From Planctomycetaceae bacterium (GTDB taxonomy: Bacteria; Planctomycetota; Planctomycetia; Planctomycetales; Planctomycetaceae): 11,062 bases of DNA. Below the pieces are notes generated by a model, which saw only the letters and a program-made list of their open reading frames with translations, did not search any database and was not told the origin of the DNA. The position numbers were made by a program, and so were the translations under genes. Below, piece after piece: positions 1-7,426 of this stretch. Location of the stretch: contig JAESQE010000204.1 in assembly GCA_016765335.1 (NCBI GenBank), positions 1-11,062 on the forward strand. Reading direction: 5' to 3'. The first letter of the stretch is position 1. Every line of letters starts with the position of its first letter.

Positions 1-90
1 AATGAACCATGCAGTCCAGTCAGCCTTGAATTGACACAATTGCCGCTATTCTAGCGGTTTGCGATAACACTTAAAGCCCGAAGCCTGCGT
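1..90. other. Intergenic tail downstream of waaA
   Basis: No coding region is seen. It lies 3' of waaA (which is read on the minus strand). It holds a short perfect inverted repeat, CCGCTA-ttc-TAGCGG at 43-57, and a smaller one, AATTG-aca-CAATT at 29-41. The first could fold after waaA transcription ends, but no T-run follows it on the minus strand, so it is not a convincing intrinsic terminator. Confidence 0.4.
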
Positions 91-1425
91 TCAGGCTGCT
101 CTGGAGGAAATCGCCTCAGATGGAATGTTTAGTATCTGCTTCAGATGAACGATCGTTTTTTGCGTCGCCCCGCGTTTTGAAAGCACATATTTTGATGCTG
201 CCTCCCCCACACGTTGACGTAACCTACTACCACGTATGATGTTATCGACACTCTCCAGTAAATTTGCTTCGTTCTTAACGATCAAACAGGCATTCCGTTC
301 ACACAGATCTCTGACCACATCTGCAAAGTTCCATGTATTCGGCCCCAGCAGAACAGCACAGCCGTAGGCTGACGGTTCCATCATATTTTGACCACCTCGA
401 TTGGTTAACGTCCCTCCGACATAAGCAATCTGTGCTAATCCCCAACAGGCAGAAAGTTCTCCCAATGTATCGAGAAGCAAGACAGTATTTTGCAAATTAC
501 TAACAGAGAAATTCTCTCTTGCAACGAGTGGGGAGACTTCTGATCGACGAATTAAGTTGCAACCTTGCTGTTGAATCAATTGGGCGACTTCATCAAAACG
601 CTCTGCGTGACGCGGTGCGATAATCAATCGTAATTCTGGAATCGATTGACGCAGCTGCTTCCACACGTTCAAAACAATTTGCTCTTCGGGTGCGTGCGTG
701 CTGCCTGCCATGAATACCAACGATTTTTCATCCAGACCAAAAGCTTCTCGAAGTTCACACACAGCTGGACCATGACGGTCTGTCATCAAGCGATCGAATT
801 TCATCGAACCGACATCGTGTACTGTATTCGCGTTTGCTCCCAAAGATTCAAATCGTTTTTTGTAGACTTCATTTTGCACAGCGATACAATCGAATGGTTC
901 TAAAAGTGGGCTGATCAATTTGCGAATTCGCGAATAACCACCGAAACTTTTCTCGCCCAACCTACCATTAATAATTGCAGACTTCACTCCTCTGCGATGA
1001 GCTTCAGCAATCAGGTTCGGCCAAAGTTCTAATTCGACAAGCACAAACCCAGTCGGGCGTATGCGATCAAACGCTTTACGCACGGCCCACGTAAAATCGA
1101 GAGGACAGTAACACAACAAGCAGTCTGGAAATTTATCTTGTGCAACCTGCATGCCTGTGTTTGTTGTGGTGCTGATGACGATATCCCATTCAGGATGATT
1201 CTGTTTCCAGCTGGCAACAATCGGTTCCAGCTGCAAAACCTCTCCGACAGAGACCGCGTGAAACCACAAACAGGGAGCATCCCCTTGGCGAGCTGGCAGA
1301 TTCCCCCAAAGTTTTTGGGACCATCCCTGACGGTACTTTCCCTGTGCCCATCGCCGATAAATTAATACCGGAGAGACGCTGAGGATCAGCAACACATAAA
1401 TCAAATTCAGCACATAACGAAACAT
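91..1425 (-). CDS. waaA: 3-deoxy-D-manno-octulosonic acid (Kdo) transferase, WaaA/KdtA
   Basis: WaaA is an inner-membrane glycosyltransferase (GT30, GT-B fold) that moves Kdo from CMP-Kdo onto the lipid A precursor. The 444 residues open with a hydrophobic anchor (about 4-22) followed by Arg/Lys-rich sequence. The N-lobe carries FHAVSVGE (55-62), where E62 matches the family's catalytic glutamate, and VELELWPNL (130-138), the family's ETELWPN block with Leu for Thr. The C-lobe has AGSTHAPEE (240-248), DTLGEL (319-324), YVGGTL (335-340), RGGQNMMEP (343-351) and GPNTWNF (361-367), the CMP-Kdo binding blocks. Length is close to E. coli WaaA (about 425). The ATG gives a complete anchor; no Shine-Dalgarno is obvious, and a GGGAAT/ATTCCC dyad ends four bases before it. 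It follows secA on the same strand after 325 nt, so it probably has its own promoter. Planctomycetes are known to carry lipid A genes. Confidence 0.96.
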   Translation of the reverse strand: MFRYVLNLIYVLLILSVSPVLIYRRWAQGKYRQGWSQKLWGNLPARQGDAPCLWFHAVSVGEVLQLEPIVASWKQNHPEWDIVISTTTNTGMQVAQDKFPDCLLCYCPLDFTWAVRKAFDRIRPTGFVLVELELWPNLIAEAHRRGVKSAIINGRLGEKSFGGYSRIRKLISPLLEPFDCIAVQNEVYKKRFESLGANANTVHDVGSMKFDRLMTDRHGPAVCELREAFGLDEKSLVFMAGSTHAPEEQIVLNVWKQLRQSIPELRLIIAPRHAERFDEVAQLIQQQGCNLIRRSEVSPLVARENFSVSNLQNTVLLLDTLGELSACWGLAQIAYVGGTLTNRGGQNMMEPSAYGCAVLLGPNTWNFADVVRDLCERNACLIVKNEANLLESVDNIIRGSRLRQRVGEAASKYVLSKRGATQKTIVHLKQILNIPSEAISSRAA

Positions 1426-1429
1426 GACT

Positions 1430-1484
1430 GGGAATCCATTCCCGCAGAGTACGTAATATTACGTCTACCGTTAAGTGGTAGACG
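1430..1484. promoter_or_regulatory. Cluster of three dyads upstream of waaA
   Basis: Three perfect inverted repeats sit in 55 bp directly before the waaA ATG: GGGAAT-cc-ATTCCC (1430-1443), the 14-bp palindrome ACGTAATATTACGT (1451-1464), and CGTCTACC-gttaagt-GGTAGACG (1462-1484). The last two overlap by three bases. They could be an operator, or alternative hairpins in the waaA leader that affect ribosome access. The dyads are read directly from the sequence; a regulatory role is inference. Confidence 0.45.
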
Positions 1485-1562
1485 GCTTAACAATCGTTGG
1501 AATCTAATTTCTTAATTTCTCTCCCATCGCAGTCGGTATCAAACAGAAGGAAGTAGAATTAA

Positions 1563-1639
1563 CCACGGAGACACAGAGGCCACAGAGAAAAGCATCAGTG
1601 ACTCTTTTTAATAACTCTGTGCTCTCTGTGCCTCCGTGG
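1563..1639. repeat. Imperfect inverted repeat with 25-nt arms
   Basis: The left arm (1563-1587) and right arm (1615-1639) are complementary at 22 of 25 positions around a 27-nt loop. The arms are built from CCACGGAG and two CACAGAG blocks. From general knowledge, sequences of this accaCagAGacacAGAG style occur as dispersed intergenic palindromes in planctomycetes and other bacteria, so this is probably one copy of a mobile or REP-like element. It begins about 110 nt past the secA stop and might also act as a transcript-end hairpin, although no T-run follows on the minus strand. Confidence 0.7.
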
Positions 1640-1750
1640 TAAAATAAAATCTATCCGTTTACTCTCGTCCCCAAGCTCCTGCTTCCTTCACTGTCATCAA
1701 TAGCCCCTGCGGTAACAGGCTCTGTTATCAACGAATCCGTTTAACACACT

Positions 1751-4700
1751 CTAATTCTTACCACAACATTTTTTATACTTTTTCCCGCTACCACAGGGAC
1801 AAGGATCATTGCGCCCCACTTTTTGATCGCGGTTTCTAATCGGGTCAGTCGACTTGTCAGGTGCTCCCGGTTCTGGTGGGAGATTTCCTTCAACTATGTT
1901 GTGCGTCCCAGCTGGTTCTGGAGGAAGTTCTTCTTCATGTTCGTCATGAGTGACCGCAGTAATTTCCCAAAGCGAACTAACGAACTCAGGACTTTCGCTT
2001 TCGACACGATAAATCGCAGAAGCAACCTGCTCACCAATTCGATCCCACATCTTATCAAACGCTAACATTCCCTCTCGTTTGTACTCTACTTTAGGGTCTT
2101 TCTGAGCATAACTAACCAGTCCGATTCCAGATCGCAGATGGTCCATATAATAGAGATGTTCTTTCCAAGCATGATCAAGAACCTCAAGCAATATGGATCG
2201 TTCGGTATGAGAAAACTCAGGACGAAAGCGAGTATCGTATTGTTGCAGCAGCAGATTTCTTGCCTGTTCACGGTCAGATTCAGTGAAGTCTTCGAGCGTC
2301 AAAGACCCTGTAAATTTCTGATTGGCCCAATCGGCCAGTTTTTGTAATTTTTCCGAACCAGGCTGAGCAGTTTCTTCGCTTTCATCAGCAAGGTTGCCGT
2401 AAGCCTCGTTCATAACTTCGTCAACTTCTGCAAAAACATCGTCATTCAGGAAGTACTCACCAGATCGCTGTTGGAGCAGTTCTTCCAAATCGTTTCGAGA
2501 TTTATGTTCGATGTTTTCCAGATCCAGCTTTGTCTGGAACCGTGTTTCGGCCCAACGTGCCAATCCCAGACGGTCATATTGTTCACCAGAACGCGAACGA
2601 GTCATGAATCTTGCCATGCCAACAGTCACCGGAAAGCGAATTTCTCGTTTGAGATACTCATCCATAATCCGATTGAGAATCAAGGCTTGCGTCTGGTCCG
2701 GTTCAAGGTCTTTAAGCTCTGCAAGATCAATCGTGATTGCATACTGCTGTTCCAACCAACTGGCAATGGTCATGTTGCCTAAATCGTCAGAAAGAAAATG
2801 CTCGGCTCCAGAATAATCAAGTTTCTCAAGTGCTTTGGAAGCCCGCTCGTAGATAAGATGAAAGACCTTGTATCGCCCTTCAGCTTTCAGCTCACGATCA
2901 TTTGTATTCAAACCGTAACGCGTATTTGCCCAGCGAGACAAACCGAGCCAGTTCCATTCTCTTTCATTCTCTGGATCCTCATGGTCTTCAGGCAGGAATT
3001 CTCCCAGCTGTTCTTCAATCAAATCTTGTGCCTGACGGATCGATATATCGTGCAAATGTTTTTCCAGTTGATCCAACTGCATGCCCCGAATATCTGCGGG
3101 ATCAAGATCGACACCAAAGTTTTGGTTTGCCCAGGAAGCAATCGTTTCCCAACGATAACGTTCTGCCAAAAAGACAGTCACGGCTTGTTTTACTTGCAGG
3201 GAAATCATATCAGTGACGAGTTCGCGACAGTTTACTCCATCAAGAATTTTTTGCCGGTAGGAATAAACCCGTTTTCGTTGCTCGTCCATTACCTCGTCAT
3301 ATTCGAGCAGATTCTTTCGAATTTCGAAGTTGTGTTCTTCTCGTTTTTTCTGTGCTTTTTCGATCTGTTTAGAGACCATTTTACTTTCAATCGCTTCGCC
3401 ATCACGCATCCCCAACGAACTGAGAATATTGCGAACCATATCGCCTGCGAAAATTCGCATCAAATCGTCTTCCAACGAGATGAAGAATCGGCTCGATCCT
3501 GGATCTCCCTGCCGACCTGCACGACCACGTAGCTGCAAGTCAATACGCCTGGCATCGTGCCGTTCGGTTCCGATGACATACAATCCGCCAGCTTCACGAA
3601 CTTTCGTCGCCTGATCATCCATCCCTTCACGCACTGCGATGACCTTGGCACGATCATCCCATTCCTCCTTAGGCACATCGAGGCGAGAGGCGTATGTCGT
3701 TTTCAATTCTTCCCAGGCTAAATATTCCGGGTTACCTCCCAGAATAATATCGGTACCACGACCTGCCATGTTGGTGGAAATGGTCACTGCTCCATAACTT
3801 CCCGCCTGAGAAACAATTTCCGCTTCCCGTTCATGGAACTTTGCATTCAAAACTTCATGCTTGACCCCAGCACGAGTCAATTTCTTGGTCAGCAGTTCCG
3901 AGTTTTCAATCGATGCGGTTCCGACAAGAATCGGACGTCCGGTCTGCTTGACTTCTTTAATTTCCTCAACCACCGCATCCCATTTTTCTTTACTGGATTG
4001 AAAAATGACATCCGTGTAATTGATTCGCTGTATGTGACGATTCGGAGGGACTGCAATCACATCCAGGTTATAAATTTTGGAAAACTCATTCGCTTCGGTC
4101 ATCGCTGTTCCGGTCATACCGGCCAGCTTGCCATACAGTTTGAAGAAGTTCTGAAGCGTAATCGTTGCCAAAGTCTGTGTTGTTTTTTCAATGGTCACGC
4201 CTTCTTTGGATTGCACCGCCTGATGCAGTCCATCACTCCATTGCCGACCGTACATTTTACGACCGGTGTGCTCATCGACAATGACAACTTCGCCACCTTC
4301 AACAACGTAAGTGACATCCTTTTTGAACAGATGAATGGCTCGTAGCGAATTATCAATTAAGTGAGGCCATTCCATGTTGCCCGCGGTATAAAAACTATCC
4401 ACGCCGGCTAACTCTTCCGCTTTTCGAATTCCCTCGTCTGTCAGATGACAGGTATGCTCTTTTTCTTTGACTTCAAAATGCTCTTCTTTTTTCAACTGCA
4501 TCGCAATCCGATGAGCTTTCGGGTATTTGTTCACATCATCTTGCGCAGGGCCCGAAATAATCAAAGGCGTCCTGGCTTCGTCGATAAGAATGTTATCGAT
4601 TTCATCAACGATCGCGAAATCCAAAGGCCCTTGCACTTGCATCTCTTTGCGGGGCTTCATGTTGTCGCGTAGATAATCGAAACCGAGTTCGTTGTTAGTT

Positions 4701-5317
4701 CCGTAAGTGATGTCGCAGGCGTACGCTTTTTGACGCTCCACATAAGACATCTGCGATTGAATTGTCCCGACAGACAAGCCCAACCCAATGTGTAACGCTC
4801 CCATCCATTCCATATCTCGCTTAGCAAGATAATCGTTGACCGTTACAATATGAACTTTACCAGCCAAGGCATTCAAGTAAGCTGGCAAGGTCGAGACGAG
4901 CGTCTTTCCTTCCCCGGTGACCATCTCAGAGATGTTCCCCTTATGAAGCACGTATCCCCCAACCATCTGGACGTCGTAGTGCCTCATTTTGAGGTAACGT
5001 TTTCCGGCTTCACGGACCACAGCAAATGCATCAGGCAGAATATCATCTGTCGTTTCGCCAGCTGCTAATCGCGTTCGAAACTTATTGGTCAGCTCTTTCA
5101 ATTCCCCTTCGCTATGTTTTTCCATCTCGGGTTCGAGCTGAGCAATTCGATCCAACAAACTTCCCGGAACAAGTTCATCTTCTCCGTCCTTATCACGGAC
5201 AAATCCGATCTGCTTAATCATCCGCTCGTTATGCGAACCAAAAATCCTTTTGATCAATCGATTTAACCATGCGGTCATTCCGACTAACCAGTCACCAATA
5301 CGTTCCAATTGTTCCAT
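1751..5317 (-). CDS. secA: Preprotein translocase ATPase SecA, enlarged
   Basis: SecA is the ATP-driven motor that pushes preproteins through SecYEG. Numbering from the ATG (1188 residues): Walker A MVTGEGKT (132-139); DEID motif followed by ILIDEARTPLIISG; the preprotein cross-linking domain between there and GMTGTA (400-405); NBD2 with TNMAGRGTD (515-523) and GRAGRQGDPGSS (598-609); start of the helical scaffold (about 648-690); scaffold/IRA1 end with AWKEHLYYMDHLRSGI (about 1050-1065) and YAQKDPKVEYKRE; and a C-terminal SEC-C zinc motif C-x-C-x8-C-C (1173, 1175, 1184, 1185). E. coli SecA has 901 residues; most of the excess lies at about 726-1027, where a tryptophan-containing module recurs five times. 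The ATG at 5317 is preferred over an in-frame TTG at 5326, because the TTG overlaps the GAGGG sequence that may serve as ribosome binding site. A roughly 20-residue amphipathic N-terminal extension precedes the usual start of the family. Confidence 0.98.
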   Translation of the reverse strand: MEQLERIGDWLVGMTAWLNRLIKRIFGSHNERMIKQIGFVRDKDGEDELVPGSLLDRIAQLEPEMEKHSEGELKELTNKFRTRLAAGETTDDILPDAFAVVREAGKRYLKMRHYDVQMVGGYVLHKGNISEMVTGEGKTLVSTLPAYLNALAGKVHIVTVNDYLAKRDMEWMGALHIGLGLSVGTIQSQMSYVERQKAYACDITYGTNNELGFDYLRDNMKPRKEMQVQGPLDFAIVDEIDNILIDEARTPLIISGPAQDDVNKYPKAHRIAMQLKKEEHFEVKEKEHTCHLTDEGIRKAEELAGVDSFYTAGNMEWPHLIDNSLRAIHLFKKDVTYVVEGGEVVIVDEHTGRKMYGRQWSDGLHQAVQSKEGVTIEKTTQTLATITLQNFFKLYGKLAGMTGTAMTEANEFSKIYNLDVIAVPPNRHIQRINYTDVIFQSSKEKWDAVVEEIKEVKQTGRPILVGTASIENSELLTKKLTRAGVKHEVLNAKFHEREAEIVSQAGSYGAVTISTNMAGRGTDIILGGNPEYLAWEELKTTYASRLDVPKEEWDDRAKVIAVREGMDDQATKVREAGGLYVIGTERHDARRIDLQLRGRAGRQGDPGSSRFFISLEDDLMRIFAGDMVRNILSSLGMRDGEAIESKMVSKQIEKAQKKREEHNFEIRKNLLEYDEVMDEQRKRVYSYRQKILDGVNCRELVTDMISLQVKQAVTVFLAERYRWETIASWANQNFGVDLDPADIRGMQLDQLEKHLHDISIRQAQDLIEEQLGEFLPEDHEDPENEREWNWLGLSRWANTRYGLNTNDRELKAEGRYKVFHLIYERASKALEKLDYSGAEHFLSDDLGNMTIASWLEQQYAITIDLAELKDLEPDQTQALILNRIMDEYLKREIRFPVTVGMARFMTRSRSGEQYDRLGLARWAETRFQTKLDLENIEHKSRNDLEELLQQRSGEYFLNDDVFAEVDEVMNEAYGNLADESEETAQPGSEKLQKLADWANQKFTGSLTLEDFTESDREQARNLLLQQYDTRFRPEFSHTERSILLEVLDHAWKEHLYYMDHLRSGIGLVSYAQKDPKVEYKREGMLAFDKMWDRIGEQVASAIYRVESESPEFVSSLWEITAVTHDEHEEELPPEPAGTHNIVEGNLPPEPGAPDKSTDPIRNRDQKVGRNDPCPCGSGKKYKKCCGKN
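2237..3142 (-). repeat. Five-copy module inside SecA (expanded helical wing region)
   Basis: Five ungapped 18-residue cores recur: IASWANQNFGVDLDPADI, LSRWANTRYGLNTNDREL, IASWLEQQYAITIDLAEL, LARWAETRFQTKLDLENI and LADWANQKFTGSLTLEDF. The tryptophans are at residues 729, 796, 854, 922 and 997 (ATG numbering), spaced 67, 58, 68 and 75 apart. Each core is followed by a Leu/Ile-rich helix-like segment, and copies 1, 2 and 4 are followed by an acidic FL-x-(D/E)-D motif. E. coli SecA, as I recall it, has one comparable stretch in its helical wing domain (LQERLKNDFDLDLPIAEW). Identity as a multiplied wing domain is inferred from that match and from its place between the two scaffold-helix halves. 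Confidence 0.8.
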
Positions 5318-5469
5318 AACCCTCAACTCAATTCTGAATTACCAACGGCCCAATGCCAGGCGATTATTTCTACCAACTTCGCCCAAGACAAATTTCAGGC
5401 CGGAATTTACTCAACTTGTATCATAAGTGTTCTCGCAAATTTCACGACTCACCCGAAGCAAAATCAAAT

Positions 5470-5486
5470 CTTCATCTGTGATGAAG
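5470..5486. promoter_or_regulatory. Perfect dyad in the secA upstream region
   Basis: CTTCATC-tgt-GATGAAG is a perfect inverted repeat with 7-nt arms and a 3-nt spacer, about 150 nt upstream of the secA ATG. It could be a protein-binding site or, if the secA transcript starts further upstream, a leader hairpin. It is seen in the sequence; its function is unknown. Confidence 0.4.
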
Positions 5487-5664
5487 ACCTATTCCGCTAA
5501 TCCGGAGAATACTTTATAAGCCACGAGACACATTTTCAGTTCAACTTTATCTAATCTCAATCGGAAAGCTCAGGCAGCTACAGTTCAACTAACTGAACTA
5601 CTGTCTTCTCCAAAAGAGAAAAAAGGGTAGACCACGGATTGCCGTAAGTCTCCCGAGTGTAAAA

Positions 5665-5673
5665 TGTTATAAT
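5665..5673 (+). promoter_or_regulatory. Extended -10 promoter for the DUF1570-like gene
   Basis: TGTTATAAT is a perfect extended -10 element (TGn plus TATAAT). At the usual 17-bp spacing the -35 position reads TAAGTC, which is poor; extended -10 promoters tolerate that. Transcription would start near 5680 and give a leader of about 165 nt before the ATG at 5846. Confidence 0.5.
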
Positions 5674-5834
5674 CGATGGGAAACTGGGTCAATGGCGCGT
5701 TGAGTGTAAACTTCGGAAGGATCAACTCTCTTCCAAAATCTACGCTTATATTTTGAGCAATAAAATCCCAACAATTGACTTTTACGTTCCCTTAGTCATT
5801 CATAACTCCAGTATTCTAATAATGTTACGGCCTC

Positions 5835-5839
5835 AGGAG
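5835..5839 (+). promoter_or_regulatory. Shine-Dalgarno that fixes the start at 5846
   Basis: AGGAG lies six bases before ATG 5846. Upstream in-frame candidates (TTG 5753, ATG 5822) have no comparable site and would place over 20 residues ahead of a classic signal peptide, so they are rejected. Confidence 0.75.
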
Positions 5840-5845
5840 ACACAT

Positions 5846-7414
5846 ATGAGAACATTTGCATGCAATACAATCTCCGCCAGGCAGTCCTTTTTCAATTTCC
5901 TGCTTCTGGTTGCTTGCGTTGGGCTTCTCAGCGGATTTATTGCAAGTCCTGCCCATTCAGCGAATCCGCTCGAACTGTATTATCAAAATTACAAGGAACT
6001 TAGCCAGAAATACGATGGCCAGATTTCAGACCTTCTAGCCAGGGCCAAACAGGCTGATGACCAAGAACTGGAAGCACAAATTGGCAAGCGACTAGATTTA
6101 CTCCGCAGCCAACAAAGTCAAACCACGAAACATCCTCGGGCGATTCAGCCTAAACTGTCTCGTGATTTGCCCCCGAATATTCAAGAGTTACATTTTCGAT
6201 ACCAGAATATTTCTGAAGATTATGCCAATGACCTCTATTCATTGGCCGCAAAAGCACTGAAAAGTCCGTCACCTACGTTTGGATTTCAGTTGATTAATCT
6301 CACCCTGATAATCAACCCAGATCACACCAAAGCTCGTTCCATGCGCGGATACATCCGCCAGGGAAACGAATGGATGACCCCATTTGAACGAGATCAACTG
6401 CGATCAGCAAAAGTAAAGCATCCTCGGTTCGGCTGGATTAAAAAATCATACGTGGAACGTTATGAAGCAGGCGAACGCTTCATCAATAAGAATTGGGTCT
6501 CTGCAACCAAGGAAGCAGAAATCCGTAGAGATTTCAGTAAAGCCTGGGTCATCAGGACCGAACACTTCCAGATCAAAACAAATCACAGCCTCGAAAAAGG
6601 TGTCGAACTAGGAAAAAAACTGGAGATCTATCACGACTACTTCAAGCAAACATTCGCTGCGTTCTACAACTCACCACAACAGATTAGAAAGTTACTGGAA
6701 CCGACAACCGGTCGTGCCAAAACTCAATCGCAACTTTACGAAGTGAACTACTTCCGGAACAAAGAAGAATACGTTGCCAAGCTAATCAAGCGAGTGCCTC
6801 GAATTGCTCAGACTAATGGCTTGTATCAATTAGAAGATCGTGTTTCCTACTTTTATTTTGACCCCAATGTCAATAACGATGCCACTGTTTTCCACGAAGC
6901 AACACACCAGCTCATGTATGAAAGCCATCTCAAATCGAGAGACATTGCCCGCAACGGACATTTTTGGATTGTAGAAGGCATCGCTTGTTATGCCGAATCG
7001 TTTCGAATTATTCCCGAGGGAGACAATTTCACATATGAAATCGGCGCACCGCAATTTATTCGGTTCTACTGGGCTCGGAAGCGACTACTCGAAGAAGGTT
7101 ACTTTGTCACGTTGCAAAAGTTTTCCCGCATGGGCATGACGCCGTATCAGGATGTGACAGTTCCACAACTGCAAAAGCGATACAGTCAGGCTTCAGGCTT
7201 CACGCACTTTTTTATGCATTACAAGAACGGTCTCTACCGAAATGCTTTGATGAATTACATGGCTCAAATTTACCATTCTTCACCAAAAACTCAGCAAAGT
7301 ACTCGTGGAATGGATCATCACACCGGAGTCAGCTACCCTGCACTTGATCTTCAGTACCGCGAATACATTCAGGATCAACAGATCAAATTCGGCAAACTGA
7401 AAGTAATTCAGTAG
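5846..7414 (+). CDS. Secreted DUF1570-like protein with HExxH metallopeptidase motif
   Basis: The 522-residue product starts with a typical Sec signal peptide: MRTFACNT, a hydrophobic core (about 15-33) and a probable signal peptidase I site near SPAHSA (34-39). A charged, helix-prone segment follows (40-140), then a region around 150-185 with the NPDHTKARSMRGYI-type motif seen in planctomycete DUF1570 proteins. The C-terminal half holds FHEATHQL: H350, E351 and H354 form HExxH. VEGIACYAES follows, with E378 24 residues after H354, the expected third zinc ligand of an MA-clan gluzincin. This points to a zinc-dependent exported peptidase; the substrate is unknown and activity is not proven for the family. 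It is divergent from secA and ends 12 nt from the convergent cheC-like gene. A planctomycete-expanded family is likely (knowledge of DUF1570). No lipobox is seen, so it is probably periplasmic or extracellular. Confidence 0.85.
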   Translation: MRTFACNTISARQSFFNFLLLVACVGLLSGFIASPAHSANPLELYYQNYKELSQKYDGQISDLLARAKQADDQELEAQIGKRLDLLRSQQSQTTKHPRAIQPKLSRDLPPNIQELHFRYQNISEDYANDLYSLAAKALKSPSPTFGFQLINLTLIINPDHTKARSMRGYIRQGNEWMTPFERDQLRSAKVKHPRFGWIKKSYVERYEAGERFINKNWVSATKEAEIRRDFSKAWVIRTEHFQIKTNHSLEKGVELGKKLEIYHDYFKQTFAAFYNSPQQIRKLLEPTTGRAKTQSQLYEVNYFRNKEEYVAKLIKRVPRIAQTNGLYQLEDRVSYFYFDPNVNNDATVFHEATHQLMYESHLKSRDIARNGHFWIVEGIACYAESFRIIPEGDNFTYEIGAPQFIRFYWARKRLLEEGYFVTLQKFSRMGMTPYQDVTVPQLQKRYSQASGFTHFFMHYKNGLYRNALMNYMAQIYHSSPKTQQSTRGMDHHTGVSYPALDLQYREYIQDQQIKFGKLKVIQ

Positions 7415-7426
7415 GTTCAGAGTTTG

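Larger units (their letters stand above)
1426..1750. other. Gene-free region between secA and waaA
   Basis: No credible ORF is present. The half next to waaA contains three short dyads (1430-1443, 1451-1464, 1462-1484) and the half next to secA contains a long imperfect inverted repeat (1563-1639); these are listed separately. Both flanking genes are on the minus strand, so this is the secA 3' region plus the waaA leader. I could not identify a persuasive -35/-10 pair for waaA. Confidence 0.6.
5318..5845. other. Divergent intergenic region secA / DUF1570-like gene
   Basis: This 528-nt gap holds the control regions of two divergent genes and no credible ORF; minus-strand frames just upstream of secA end after a few codons. 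Next to secA it contains a perfect hairpin at 5470-5486. The part next to the + gene contains an extended -10 promoter (5665-5673), a pair of 9-bp direct repeats around it, a 10-bp direct repeat (CAGTTCAACT at 5537 and 5581), a hairpin GGAAG/CTTCC at 5715-5734 in the predicted leader, and a clear Shine-Dalgarno. I did not find a convincing secA promoter. Confidence 0.6.

Noticed and set aside
43..60. Intrinsic terminator after waaA
   Set aside because: The stem is only 6 bp and the minus-strand sequence after it has no T-run.
2798..3532. A 244-residue open frame on the plus strand
   Set aside because: It lies fully antisense to secA, whose protein is strongly conserved, and its translation shows no domain, only a shadow composition.
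5318..5326. TTG start for SecA three codons upstream
   Set aside because: The TTG is part of the TTGAGGG sequence that may act as ribosome binding site for the ATG at 5317, and no site precedes the TTG.
5318..5560. A SecM-like leader peptide before secA
   Set aside because: Minus-strand ATG frames here stop after 3-14 codons and none shows an arrest-like C-terminus.
5639..5673. TTGCCG as the -35 partner of TATAAT
   Set aside because: The spacer would be 23 bp, too long; the extended -10 reading explains the site better.
5753..5845. Upstream TTG/ATG starts for the DUF1570-like gene
   Set aside because: They lack a ribosome binding site and would bury the signal peptide; AGGAG six bases before ATG 5846 decides.
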